This document shows positions 16,778 to 25,805 of a stretch of 49,608 bases of DNA, in pieces. This DNA is from IDS-8 sp964491485 (lineage in GTDB: Bacteria > Pseudomonadota > Gammaproteobacteria > Steroidobacterales > Woeseiaceae). Both the position numbers and the translations under genes were made by a program. Position 1 is the first letter of the stretch. Each line of letters begins with the position of its first letter. The notes beneath the pieces are model-generated. The model was not told the DNA's origin. It did no database searches and saw nothing but the letters and a program-made list of their open reading frames with translations. Where the stretch lies: assembly GCA_964491485.1 (NCBI GenBank), contig CAZBGV010000015.1, positions 1 through 49,608 of the forward strand. Direction: 5' to 3'.

Positions 16778-17835
16778 GCGACCAGGCGAACAGCAGGCTC
16801 GATTCGATTCCCCACGTCAGGATCGCCGAGAACGTCTCGGTAGGGGATTTCCACGAAGCGGTCCGGCCCGCCGGGCTGCCCGTGCTGCTCAAGGGCGCCG
16901 TCCGCGACTGGCCCGCCGTCCGCGCGGGCCGCGAGTCGCCGGAAGCGGCGGCGGCCTACATCCGGCGCTTCGACCGCGGCCACCCGGTCGAAACGATCCT
17001 CGGCCGACCGGAAATTGCGGGCCGCTTCTTCTATAACGAGCGGCTGGACGGGCTCAATTTCGCGCGCATGCCGGAACGCATCGGCGATACGGTCGAGCGC
17101 ATCCTGAAAGCGCGCGGCCAGGCCACTCCGCCCTCCTTTTACATCCAGTCCGCCTCGATCGCGGATTACCTGCCGGGCTTCGCGGCGGAAAACGTGCTCG
17201 CGCTGCTCGAGGCGAGCGTGCTGCCGCGCATCTGGATCGCCAACCGGCTCACGGTGCAGGCGCATTTCGACCTGAGCGAAAACCTCGCCTGTTGCGTCGC
17301 GGGGAGGCGGCGCTTCACGCTGTTCCCACCCGACCAGACGCCCAACCTGTACCCGGGGCCCTTCGAGCTCACGCTCGCGGGACCGCCGGTCAGCATGGTG
17401 CGGATGGACGCGCCCGACCTCGAGCGCCATCCCGACTTCGAAACCGCCCTCGCGCACGCGCTCTCGGCGGAGCTCGAGCCGGGCGACGTCCTGTACCTGC
17501 CCTACTTCTGGTGGCATCACGTCGAGGCGCTCGAGGATTTCAACGTGCTCGTCAACTACTGGTGGAACGACGCGCCGCGCGATCTCGGATCGCCTTTCGA
17601 CGCGCTGCTGCACGCGCTGCTCGCGATCCGCGACCTGCCGGAGCGCCAGCGCGCCGCGTGGCGCACGATGTTCGGTCACTACGCGTTCGGCGAGAACGGC
17701 GACCCGGTGGAGCACCTGCCGCCTGCGGCCCGCGGCTCGCTCGGCCCGCACGACCCCGCGATGCGGCAGAACATCCGCCTGCGGCTGATTGCCGCGCTGG
17801 CCCGCCAGGCCGGCCTCAAGCCGCCGCGCGGCTGA
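16774..17835 (+). CDS. cupin-like/JmjC-type Fe(II)-2-oxoglutarate-dependent protein
   Basis: The 353-residue protein fits the Cupin_8/JmjC superfamily. A leading segment GLPVLLKGAVRDWPAV resembles the start of JmjC hydroxylases. The metal triad is visible as H164-x-D166 (AHFDLSENLACCVAGRRRF) and a distal His in YLPYFWWHHVE (His248 or 249). No signal peptide is seen, so it is cytoplasmic. It overlaps the xylanase stop by 4 bases. Related cupin-like genes are recurrent next to TonB receptors and tryptophan-halogenase genes in Caulobacter and Xanthomonas carbohydrate loci, but their substrate is unknown. Hydroxylation of a protein or peptide is the best guess. Confidence 0.85.
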   Translation: MSDQANSRLDSIPHVRIAENVSVGDFHEAVRPAGLPVLLKGAVRDWPAVRAGRESPEAAAAYIRRFDRGHPVETILGRPEIAGRFFYNERLDGLNFARMPERIGDTVERILKARGQATPPSFYIQSASIADYLPGFAAENVLALLEASVLPRIWIANRLTVQAHFDLSENLACCVAGRRRFTLFPPDQTPNLYPGPFELTLAGPPVSMVRMDAPDLERHPDFETALAHALSAELEPGDVLYLPYFWWHHVEALEDFNVLVNYWWNDAPRDLGSPFDALLHALLAIRDLPERQRAAWRTMFGHYAFGENGDPVEHLPPAARGSLGPHDPAMRQNIRLRLIAALARQAGLKPPRG

Positions 17836-17883
17836 CGCGCAACCCGGCGCTCCACCCGGTCCGGAGAAGTTGGAAGCCGGCTG

Positions 17884-17919
17884 CCGCGGGCGACGCCGGT
17901 TTGACGGCGTCGCCCGCGG
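17884..17919. terminator. bidirectional hairpin terminator
   Basis: A perfect 15-bp inverted repeat (arms CCGCGGGCGACGCCG and its complement) has a 6-base loop. It lies between the convergent cupin and TonB-receptor genes. On the plus strand it is followed by a T-rich stretch (TTGTTGTTATT). Confidence 0.8.
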
Positions 17920-17932
17920 TGCGCGGTTGTTG

Positions 17933-20900
17933 TTATTCGAAAAAGCCCCTGACGATGATGCTGTAGCGGCGATCGTTCATGAACCAGCTGCGCGGGGCCT
18001 GCCGCAGATCGTCGTCGATGATCGCCGAGGTGCGAATCGTCTCGTTCAGCAGGTTCACGCCCTGCAGCCCGACTTTCCAGTTGTCGCTGATGTTGTAGAA
18101 GATCGAGCCGTCGAGCTGGCCGGTCGCCTCGTTGATGATCGGCTGGAACGGCACGATCACGTCACGGATGGTCAGCAGGAACTCGGAGCGCCACGAATAC
18201 GCGAGCCGCGCCGACCAGTTGTCGTTGTCGTAGAACGGGGCGATGTTGAACGTGTGACGTGACAGGCCCTCGAGCGGCAGCGATCCGATGTCCACCGACG
18301 TCTGGTTGCCCGCCGCGACGTCGGGATCCGTCTCCGACAGTGTGCTCTGCGGCACGTTGCTGGAATCGACGTAGGTGTAGTTTGCCGCAACGCCGAGGCC
18401 GCCGAGCCAGCCGCCCAGGAAATCGTAGGTCTGCTGGTAAGCCAGCTCGAAGCCGTCGATCTCGCCCACGTCCTTCGAGTTCACCGCCGTCGTGACGATC
18501 GCGTCGAAGCTTGCCCCGTTGTTGGTGAATGTGAGGCGCTGCACGTCGTTCGTGCGGATGTTCTTCAGCTCCTTGTGGAAAGCGGCAACGCTGAACTGCC
18601 CCACGTCCGAGAAGTACCACTCGAACGTCAGGTCGTAATTCTCCGAATCCACAGGCTTCAGCAGCGGGTTGCCGGCGTTGAAGCGCCCGACCGGCCGTCC
18701 GCCACCCGCCTCGATGTCTTCGGCGTTGGTCTGCAGGTTGATGTCGTAGTAGGCGCGCGTCAGGCCGAAGTCGGGCGGCGCCACACCCTGGAAGTAGCCG
18801 AAGCGGAACTGCACGCCGTCGGCGACTTCGAGTTTCAGATTGAGACTCGGCAGCCAGTAATCGTAGTCGAGCTCCGCCGTGAACGGCGTCATGGCACCGT
18901 TCGTGTAACGCCGTGCACCTTCCCGCACGTCGAGCGGCAGGCTGCAGAACGGGGTGGGCGATTCGCCCTCGGGCACGTCCGCGCACTCCTCCTCGGTCGA
19001 GAGATCGGCGAAGTTGAAGGTCTGGACACCGCTTGCTTCGCGCTCCGTGCGGGAATAGCGCAACCCGACGTTACCGGAGAGCGACCAGCCGTTGTCCAGC
19101 TCATTGCCGAACTCCAGCATGAAATAGGCGGCGTTGTTGGTCTCCTTGACCGGGTTGATCTCGCCCGGCAGGAACGGCGTGCCCGCGACGACTCCGGGGC
19201 GCTCCGCCAGCGGTATCCAGTCGGCGCTCGGCCAGAGCGCCTTGATCGCCTTCGCATAGGCAACCATTTCGTCGTAGTTCTCGGCCGTGTTCCCGGCGTA
19301 GTACAGCCGGCCCTCGGCCAGCGGATTGTCCGTGTCGCCGTCGAAGAAGTTGTCGAAGCGGAACACCTCGAGATTGCTCGGCGCGTTCGGATCGTCGAAC
19401 CACACCGGGCCTCCGGAGCCCCAGATCTCGCTCAGGCTGCCCCAGTTGTAGCGCGAAAAGCGCGCGGTCTGGTCACGCTCCGCGAACCGGTAGCCGAACT
19501 GCATCGACTGGAGCCAGTCCTGATCGACGAACAGCCGCTCGGCGTCGATGCGGTAGGCGTCCGAAGTGCCTTCGCTCGCCTCGATGTGATCCATCGCGGC
19601 GCGGTAGAACGAGTTGTACGGATCCTCGAAGCTCTCGTGGCCCGGAGCCATGTAGGTCGCACAGGCGGCCGAAGGCGCATCCGAGCAGAGGATCGGCTCG
19701 GTGAACTCGACGTGCGGGATCTCGTCGCCGTCGAGATCGATCAGGGCGTTCTGGTAGGTCGAGCCCCAGATCGTGTTGTCGAGGTTGTCGACGGTCGACT
19801 TCACGTGCTGGTAGTCGACCGACACGGCCCAGTTGTCGCTCACGTTCCAGACGAAGTTCAGCCCGTAGTCGTCGGTCACGAACTTCTGCTTCACGTCGCG
19901 CCGCTGGTTGTTGCTCTGCAAGCCGAAAGACGGCGTGCGCGGGTCGTATGCCGGGTCAAGCGGATCGCCGTTCGGTGGGTTCTGGTCGTCCCGCCAGCCC
20001 GTCGGCCCGGTAATGAAGCCGCTGTCGAACAGGTTGGAGTCGTCGAACTCGAACCCGGTGCCCGGCACGGCCCGCGAGTCGCCCTGGTCCCGGACCACGT
20101 CCGTGGCGATTTCCACGGTGTGCTCCGTCCAGGCTTCGCGCGAGTCCGAGCGCAGGAACTGGAAGGTCGCCCCCATGTTGTCGCCGGGGCTCCGCCACTG
20201 CAACGCGGCAGAGTAGCCGTGGCGCTCGCGATCGAATTCCTGCGTGCCGACGACCGCGCCGCGCGGGAAAAAGACCTGCGCGACCGGTGTCTCGCCCCCG
20301 CCGGTGTCGATCACGTCTCCCGAGGAATACAGCGTGCGCTCCGCGAAGTTCGAGATCTGGAAGCGGTCCGCCCGCGATTTGACCTGCGAATAGACGACGC
20401 TGCCGAGGACGCCGAACTCGCCGGCGCCGGTGTCCCAGCGCGTGCTCGCGAGGAACGACCCGGTCGGCGACGACTTCTCGATGAAGTCGCTGTAGTTGTT
20501 CTCGAGCGAGAACGCGAGGATGGTGCCGCTGCTGTCGAACGGCTTGCGCGTGCGCAGGTTCACTGTGCCGGCGATGCCGCCCTCGATCTTGTCCGCCGAC
20601 AGGGTCTTGAACACGTCGACGCCGATCAAGAGCTCCGGCGGCACGTCCGCAAAGCTCAGGCCGCGCCCGTTGTTCGCGGTGAACGAATCGCGCCCGTTGA
20701 CTTCGCTCCTCACGTACGTGAGGCCGCGGACGACGACGCCGCTGCCTTCCACCGAGAAATGGTCGGGATCGCGCCCCGCCGCGAAGCGGTTGATCGCCAC
20801 GCCGGGCACGCGTTGCAGCGTTTCCGTGACGGAGCGGTCCGCGAGCGCGCCGATGTCCTCCGCGGTGACGGAGTCGACGATCACGTTCGAGTTCTGCTTG

Positions 20901-21148
20901 ATGTCCTGCGCGGACTGCAGGCTCTGCTTGACGCCGCGGACGACGATCTCCTCGGGGCGGCGATCGCCCTCGGAGAGGCGCATGTTCTGCCCGGCGTTAT
21001 CGGCCTGGCTGGCGTTGCTGTCGTCCTCCTGCGCATACGCCGGCGCTTCGACGGCCAGCGCGCCCAGCGCAAGCAGCGGTATGCCGGCGCGTACCGCAGA
21101 TGCGAGCGCAGTCAGACGGTGGGCCTTGAGCGGATTCTCCCCCGACAT
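17933..21148 (-). CDS. TonB-dependent receptor (Xanthomonas/Caulobacter carbohydrate type)
   Basis: This is a 1071-residue outer-membrane receptor. A signal peptide ends near APAYAQ. A TonB-box-like strand EEIVVRGVKQSLQSAQDIK leads into the plug (TAEDIGALADRSVTETLQRVPGV). A long 22-strand-type barrel follows, ending in the aromatic-terminal SIIVRGFFE. The size and the SLQSAQDIKQNSN signature fit the TIGR01782 group, whose members import oligosaccharides across the outer membrane with energy from TonB. The neighbouring xylanase, GH9 and halogenase genes make xylo- or gluco-oligosaccharides the likely cargo. GGGGGA lies about 7 bases upstream of the ATG. A xyl-box lies 36 bases upstream, shared with the divergent halogenase operon. 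Confidence 0.94.
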   Translation of the reverse strand: MSGENPLKAHRLTALASAVRAGIPLLALGALAVEAPAYAQEDDSNASQADNAGQNMRLSEGDRRPEEIVVRGVKQSLQSAQDIKQNSNVIVDSVTAEDIGALADRSVTETLQRVPGVAINRFAAGRDPDHFSVEGSGVVVRGLTYVRSEVNGRDSFTANNGRGLSFADVPPELLIGVDVFKTLSADKIEGGIAGTVNLRTRKPFDSSGTILAFSLENNYSDFIEKSSPTGSFLASTRWDTGAGEFGVLGSVVYSQVKSRADRFQISNFAERTLYSSGDVIDTGGGETPVAQVFFPRGAVVGTQEFDRERHGYSAALQWRSPGDNMGATFQFLRSDSREAWTEHTVEIATDVVRDQGDSRAVPGTGFEFDDSNLFDSGFITGPTGWRDDQNPPNGDPLDPAYDPRTPSFGLQSNNQRRDVKQKFVTDDYGLNFVWNVSDNWAVSVDYQHVKSTVDNLDNTIWGSTYQNALIDLDGDEIPHVEFTEPILCSDAPSAACATYMAPGHESFEDPYNSFYRAAMDHIEASEGTSDAYRIDAERLFVDQDWLQSMQFGYRFAERDQTARFSRYNWGSLSEIWGSGGPVWFDDPNAPSNLEVFRFDNFFDGDTDNPLAEGRLYYAGNTAENYDEMVAYAKAIKALWPSADWIPLAERPGVVAGTPFLPGEINPVKETNNAAYFMLEFGNELDNGWSLSGNVGLRYSRTEREASGVQTFNFADLSTEEECADVPEGESPTPFCSLPLDVREGARRYTNGAMTPFTAELDYDYWLPSLNLKLEVADGVQFRFGYFQGVAPPDFGLTRAYYDINLQTNAEDIEAGGGRPVGRFNAGNPLLKPVDSENYDLTFEWYFSDVGQFSVAAFHKELKNIRTNDVQRLTFTNNGASFDAIVTTAVNSKDVGEIDGFELAYQQTYDFLGGWLGGLGVAANYTYVDSSNVPQSTLSETDPDVAAGNQTSVDIGSLPLEGLSRHTFNIAPFYDNDNWSARLAYSWRSEFLLTIRDVIVPFQPIINEATGQLDGSIFYNISDNWKVGLQGVNLLNETIRTSAIIDDDLRQAPRSWFMNDRRYSIIVRGFFE

Positions 21149-21178
21149 GTGTCCATCCCCCGATGGTTTTTTTATGCG

Positions 21179-21207
21179 TTAACGTTAGCGCTAACATCCT
21201 TTATCAT
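21179..21207 (+). promoter_or_regulatory. halogenase-operon promoter with LacI-type operator between receptor and halogenase
   Basis: TTAACG (21179-21184) and TATCAT (21202-21207) are 17 bases apart. Between them lies GTTAGCGCTAAC (21184-21195), a perfect palindrome of the same family as the xylanase operator. The 93-base divergent gap means one repressor dimer could control both the TonB receptor (minus) and hal1 (plus). A receptor promoter is less clear; CATAAA on the minus strand just past the box is a candidate -10. Confidence 0.8.
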
Positions 21208-21241
21208 AGACTTCGCCGCGGGGTTGTCAAGGGGGGCTCGG

Positions 21242-22747
21242 GTGGCCTTCGAAGTGCTGATCGTCGGGGGCGGGACGGCCGGCTGGATGACGGCGGCCGC
21301 GCTGTCGCGGCTGCTGCCGCGCGGCACCGCGACACTCACGCTGGTCGAGTCGGAGGCGATCGGCACGGTGGGGGTGGGCGAAGCCACGGTGCCGCACATC
21401 CGGTTCTTCAATGCAAAGCTCGGCTTCGACGAAGCGGAGTTCATGGCGCGCACTTTCGCTACCTTCAAGTTCGGCATCGAGTTCCGCGACTGGGCGCGCA
21501 TCGGCGACAGCTACATCCACCCTTTCGGCGCTTTCGGCGAGGACATCGCCGGCGTGCCGTTCCACCATTACTGGCTGCGTGCCCGCGGCGCGGGTGACGC
21601 CCGCCCTCTCGAGACGTATTCGCTGCCCGTCCTCGCCGCCCGCCAGAACCGCTTCGCCCGTCCGTCGGCCGACCCTGAGGACACGCGCTCGACGTTCTCC
21701 TATGCCTTCCAGTTCGATGCCGGCCGCTATGCCGCGTTCCTGCGCGCCTTCGCGGAGGCGCGCGGCGTCACGCGCCGTGAGGGCCGGATCGTCGACGTGA
21801 CCCGCGCGGGCGAAAGCGGTCGCGTCGAATCGGTGACCCTCGAGAGCGGCGAGCGCCTGTCTGCGGATCTCTTCGTCGACTGCTCCGGTTTCCGCGCGCT
21901 GCTCATCGGGCAGGCGCTCGGTGAGCGCTACGAAGCCTGGAGCGAATGGCTGCCCTGCGATCGCGCGCTCGCGGTGCCCTGCTCCATGGCCGGGCCGCTG
22001 ACGCCGTATACCCGCGCGAGTGCGCAGGCAGGCGGCTGGATCTGGCGCATTCCCTTGCAGCACCGCGTCGGCAACGGCCACGTCTATGCGAGCGCGTTCG
22101 AAAGCGACGAGCGCGCGACGCAGCTTTTGCTGGACCAACTCGAGGCGCCGCCGCTCGCCGATCCGAAACCGCTCCGCTTCACGGCCGGCATGCGCCGCCG
22201 GCAGTGGTCGGGCAACGTCGTCGCGATCGGGCTCTCCGCCGGATTCCTCGAGCCGCTGGAATCGACCAGCATCCACCTCATTCAGCTCGCCATCGGTTAC
22301 CTCGTCGAGCTGTTTCCGTACGGTGAGCTCGATGCCGCGAGCGAGGCGGAGTTCAACCGGATCATGACGCTCGAGTACGAGCGCATTCGCGACTTCATCA
22401 TCCTGCACTACCATGCGACGGAGCGCGACGACACGGAATTCTGGCGCTACTGCCGCGCGATGAAGGTGCCCGACACGCTCGCGCACCGGCTGGAGCTCTT
22501 CCGCGAACGCGGCGTGCTCGCGCGCCATCGCGAGGGCATGTTCCTCGACCCGAGCTGGCACGCGGTGCTGCTCGGCCAGCGCGTGCTGCCGCGCCGCTAC
22601 GACCCGGCGGCCGATGCGCCCCCGGATCCGGTGCTCGCCGGGCACCTCGATCGGCTGGCGAAAGCGTACGCCGACGCCGTGGCAACCCTGCCGCCGCACG
22701 AGACGTTCCTGCGGCAGATCGGTGCCCATCACGAGGCCGTGGCATGA
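21242..22747 (+). CDS. flavin-dependent tryptophan halogenase family protein, paralogue 1
   Basis: The 501-residue protein has the FAD-binding GGGTAGWM loop at residue 9. It also has the halogenase motif GTVGVGEAT, the catalytic lysine in TFKFGIEF (Lys76) and the catalytic glutamate in LEPLESTS (Glu340). The WIWRIP segment that blocks monooxygenation is present. These match the PrnA/RebH fold, so it could make HOCl or HOBr from reduced FAD, oxygen and halide. The GTG start at 21242 has AGGGGGG upstream; a much longer open frame 5' is antisense to the receptor and is ignored. Characterised relatives from TonB-receptor loci (BrvH, Xcc4156) brominate indole in vitro, and the true substrate is unknown. 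It heads a chain of five genes with 4-nt overlaps. Confidence 0.92.
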   Translation: MAFEVLIVGGGTAGWMTAAALSRLLPRGTATLTLVESEAIGTVGVGEATVPHIRFFNAKLGFDEAEFMARTFATFKFGIEFRDWARIGDSYIHPFGAFGEDIAGVPFHHYWLRARGAGDARPLETYSLPVLAARQNRFARPSADPEDTRSTFSYAFQFDAGRYAAFLRAFAEARGVTRREGRIVDVTRAGESGRVESVTLESGERLSADLFVDCSGFRALLIGQALGERYEAWSEWLPCDRALAVPCSMAGPLTPYTRASAQAGGWIWRIPLQHRVGNGHVYASAFESDERATQLLLDQLEAPPLADPKPLRFTAGMRRRQWSGNVVAIGLSAGFLEPLESTSIHLIQLAIGYLVELFPYGELDAASEAEFNRIMTLEYERIRDFIILHYHATERDDTEFWRYCRAMKVPDTLAHRLELFRERGVLARHREGMFLDPSWHAVLLGQRVLPRRYDPAADAPPDPVLAGHLDRLAKAYADAVATLPPHETFLRQIGAHHEAVA

Positions 22748-24273
22748 GCACGAAGGAAGGCGTCGGCCGGGTCGAGCACATCGTCATCGTGGGCGGCGGG
22801 GTCGCGGGCTGGATGGCGGCGGCGAACCTTGCCGAGGCACTGCGCCCGGCCGCGCGCCTGCGGGTCGTGCCCGTCGCGGGCGCCGGCGACGCGAGCTTCG
22901 GCGGGGCCGACTCCCTGCTGCCGCTGCGCGACGAGCGGCTCGGATTCCTGCGCGAGGCGGATACGCTGCTCGCCGCCGGCGCGGGCAGCTGCGGCTGGGG
23001 CGTTGCGTTCGACGGCTGGTCGCCGCACGCGCGGCCGTGGTTCCTGCCGTTCGGCTCCATCGGCGCAAGCCTCGGACCCGTGCCCTTCCACCAGATCGTG
23101 CTGCGCCTGCGGCGGGAAGGCCGCCCCGTGCGGCTCGCGGATTATTCGCTCCCTGCCCTCGCGGCGCAGGCAGGGCGCTTTGCGTGGCCGGGCGGCCCTG
23201 CCCGTTCGGTGCTGTCGACCTGCCGCCACGCGCTGCACCTCGACGTCGATGCGCTGGCCGGCAGCCTGCGCGCGCGCGCCGAAGCGGCCGGGGTGCGGGC
23301 TTTGCGCGCGCCGTTTGCCGCGGCCGAGCGCAGCGCCGACGGCCGCATCGAGGCCGTCCGCACGGCGGACGGCGCGAGGATAGGCGCCGACCTCGTTCTC
23401 GACTGCAGTGAAACCGCGGTCGTGTCCGGCCAGGATCCCTGGGAGGACTGGTCGCCGTGGCTCGCCTGCGACCGGGTGCTTTTCGCGCAGGTGCCGCGCA
23501 CCGCGGATCCGCCGCCGTATGCCCTGGCCGAGGCGCACGCGGCGGGCTGGACGCGCCACCTGCCGCTTGGCCACGCGCGGTCGCTGGCCGCCTTCTGCAA
23601 CGCCGCGCCCGGCGGAGAAGCCGCGGCGCTCGCCAGCCTGCAACGCGCCGGTCTCGTCACGGAGCCGGAAAGCGCACCGTTCCGCTGCGGGCGGCGCCGC
23701 GAGCCCTGGCGCGGCAACTGCGTGGCCCTTGGCGCGGCGGCAGCGCGGGTCGATCCCGTCTTTGCCGGCAACCTGCATTTCCTGCAGACCGCGCTCGCGC
23801 GCCTGCTCGAGCTCCTGCCCGCGGAGCCGCACTCCCCGGCCTGCGCCCGCGAGTACAACCGGCGTACCGCGGCGGAGCTCGACAACGCGCGCGACCAGGC
23901 AATCGCGCTGTACAAGACGAACGGCCGCCGCGGCGAGCCGTTCTGGGACACGTGCCGCGCAATGACCGTGCCGGATTCGCTGGCTTACCGGCTCGACACG
24001 TATGCGAGCCGCGGCAAGGTCGTGCTGCACGACGAGGAGCCGTTCGACGAAGCGGCGTGGATTGCGCTGTTCGACGAGCAGGGCATCGCCCCGCCGCGCA
24101 ATCACCCGCTGGCCGACGGCTTCCCGATCGCCGATCTCGAAGCACACCTCGCGCGCATTCGTACGATCCTGGTCGAGGAGCTGAAACGCATGCCGGCGCA
24201 CGCCGAGCACCTGGCCCGCGTCCGTGCGGCGGTCCGGCGGCCCGCTAACGGCGCGCGGGAGGCACTCCCGTGA
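22744..24273 (+). CDS. degenerate tryptophan-halogenase-like FAD protein, paralogue 2
   Basis: The 509-residue paralogue keeps the FAD dinucleotide loop VIVGGGVAGWM and full length. It has lost the halogenation machinery. The GVGEAT motif is replaced by ASFGGADSLL. The region of the catalytic lysine reads SCGWGVAFDGW with no lysine. The PLESTS glutamate region reads PVFAGNLHF with no glutamate. WxWxIP is also altered (WTRHLP). The frame is intact with normal codon use, so this is not simple decay. It probably binds FAD but cannot form a lysine chloramine. It might act as a regulatory or partner subunit or have a new redox role, which is inference. It overlaps both neighbours by 4 bases. Confidence 0.88.
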   Translation: MSTKEGVGRVEHIVIVGGGVAGWMAAANLAEALRPAARLRVVPVAGAGDASFGGADSLLPLRDERLGFLREADTLLAAGAGSCGWGVAFDGWSPHARPWFLPFGSIGASLGPVPFHQIVLRLRREGRPVRLADYSLPALAAQAGRFAWPGGPARSVLSTCRHALHLDVDALAGSLRARAEAAGVRALRAPFAAAERSADGRIEAVRTADGARIGADLVLDCSETAVVSGQDPWEDWSPWLACDRVLFAQVPRTADPPPYALAEAHAAGWTRHLPLGHARSLAAFCNAAPGGEAAALASLQRAGLVTEPESAPFRCGRRREPWRGNCVALGAAAARVDPVFAGNLHFLQTALARLLELLPAEPHSPACAREYNRRTAAELDNARDQAIALYKTNGRRGEPFWDTCRAMTVPDSLAYRLDTYASRGKVVLHDEEPFDEAAWIALFDEQGIAPPRNHPLADGFPIADLEAHLARIRTILVEELKRMPAHAEHLARVRAAVRRPANGAREALP

Positions 24274-25805
24274 ACGCCGAAGCCGCCGATCCGAAAATCG
24301 AGCCGCGCTCGAACCGCATCCGCAGCATCCTGATCGTCGGCGGCGGCACGGCGGGCTGGATGGCCGCCGCCGCCCTCGCGCGCGTGCTGGGCCGCGATTA
24401 CGCCCGCATCACGCTGGTGGAATCCGAGCAGATCGGCACCGTGGGCGTCGGCGAAGCGACCATTCCGCAGATCGGCATTTTCAACCGCCTCCTCGGCATC
24501 GACGAGAACGACTTCGTGCGCCGTACCAAGGGCAGCTTCAAGCTCGGCATCGAGTTCGTGAATTGGGGCCGGGCCGGGCACCGCTATTTCCATCCGTTCG
24601 GCAGCTACGGCCTCAACATGGAAGGCCTGTCCTTCCACGCTTTCTGGCAGCGCCTGCATCTCGCCGGCCGCGGGGCCCCGCTCGACGATTACTCGCTCAT
24701 GGCGACCGCGGCCCGGATGAACAGGTTCATGCGCCCGTTCGATGCCGGCAACTCGCCGCTGTCGAAGATCGCGTATGCATTCCACTTCGACGCCGGCCTG
24801 TACGCGCGCTTCCTGCGCGACCATGCGGAGCAGCGCGGTGTGCTGCGCCGCGAAGGCAGGATCGTCGCGGTGCACCAGCGCGGCGAGGACGGCTTCATCG
24901 AATCGGTGCAGATGGAAGACGGCGAACGGCTGTCCGCCGATCTCTTCATCGACTGCTCGGGTTTCCGCGGACTGCTGATCGAGCAGACCTTGCACGCCGG
25001 CTTCGTCGACTGGTCGCACTGGCTGCCCTGCAACCGCGCCCTCGCCGTGCCGTGCGAGAGCGTACCCGCGCTCACGCCGTACACGCGCTCTACGGCGCTC
25101 ACGGCCGGCTGGCAGTGGCGCATCCCGCTGCAGCACCGGATCGGCAACGGGCACGTCTACTGCAGCGAGTTCCTGGGCGACGACGAAGCCGCCGCCATGC
25201 TGCTCGCGAACCTCGACGGTCCCGCGCGCGCGGAGCCGCGCCCGATTCGCTTCACGACCGGGCACCGCCGCAAGTACTGGGTCAAGAACTGCGTGGCGCT
25301 CGGGCTCGCGTCCGGCTTCCTCGAGCCGCTCGAGTCGACGGCCCTCTGGATGGTGCAGAACGGCATCTCCCGCCTGCTGTCGAACTTCCCCGATCGCTCC
25401 TTTGCGCAAGTCGACATCGATCGCTATAACCGGGTGCTGATCGAGGAGACCGAGTACATCCGTGACTTCATCATCCTGCATTACAAGGCGACGGAGCGTG
25501 AGGACACGCCGTTCTGGCGCTACTGCCGTCACATGAGTATCCCGGAACGGCTCGCGGAGAAAATGCGCATCTACGAGAACAGCGGCCGCACGTTCCGCGA
25601 GCACGAGGAGCTCTTCAACGACACGAGCTGGTTCGCCGTCCTGAACGGCCAGTGCGGTCCGCCGCGCACCTACGATCCCGTGGCCGACCTGATGAGCTTC
25701 GGGGAGACGGAGCGGCGCCTGCAGCAGATCCGCACCGCGATCGCGAATTCCGCCGGCTACATGCCGGATCACCGGCAGTTCATCGCGGAGCACTGCGCGG
25801 CGTGA
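24270..25805 (+). CDS. flavin-dependent tryptophan halogenase family protein, paralogue 3
   Basis: The 511-residue member has all key features: ILIVGGGTAGWM, GTVGVGEAT, SFKLGIEF with Lys91, the WQWRIP strand, and LEPLESTA with Glu355. The first ~17 residues are a polar extension before the FAD fold. It is most like paralogues 1 and 4 across the whole length. ATGA overlaps couple it to hal2, and the GTGA overlap couples it to the GH9 gene. Confidence 0.92.
   Translation: MNAEAADPKIEPRSNRIRSILIVGGGTAGWMAAAALARVLGRDYARITLVESEQIGTVGVGEATIPQIGIFNRLLGIDENDFVRRTKGSFKLGIEFVNWGRAGHRYFHPFGSYGLNMEGLSFHAFWQRLHLAGRGAPLDDYSLMATAARMNRFMRPFDAGNSPLSKIAYAFHFDAGLYARFLRDHAEQRGVLRREGRIVAVHQRGEDGFIESVQMEDGERLSADLFIDCSGFRGLLIEQTLHAGFVDWSHWLPCNRALAVPCESVPALTPYTRSTALTAGWQWRIPLQHRIGNGHVYCSEFLGDDEAAAMLLANLDGPARAEPRPIRFTTGHRRKYWVKNCVALGLASGFLEPLESTALWMVQNGISRLLSNFPDRSFAQVDIDRYNRVLIEETEYIRDFIILHYKATEREDTPFWRYCRHMSIPERLAEKMRIYENSGRTFREHEELFNDTSWFAVLNGQCGPPRTYDPVADLMSFGETERRLQQIRTAIANSAGYMPDHRQFIAEHCAA

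Noticed and set aside
18575..21241. Long plus-strand open frame running across the TonB-receptor gene into hal1
   Set aside because: It is antisense to a clear outer-membrane receptor, is Arg/Val-rich low-complexity sequence typical of high-GC shadow frames, and the FAD fold starts only at 21242.
22744..24273. hal2 as a pseudogene
   Set aside because: The full-length frame has no stops, normal codon use, exact 4-nt coupling on both sides and a preserved FAD loop; divergence is confined to catalytic motifs.
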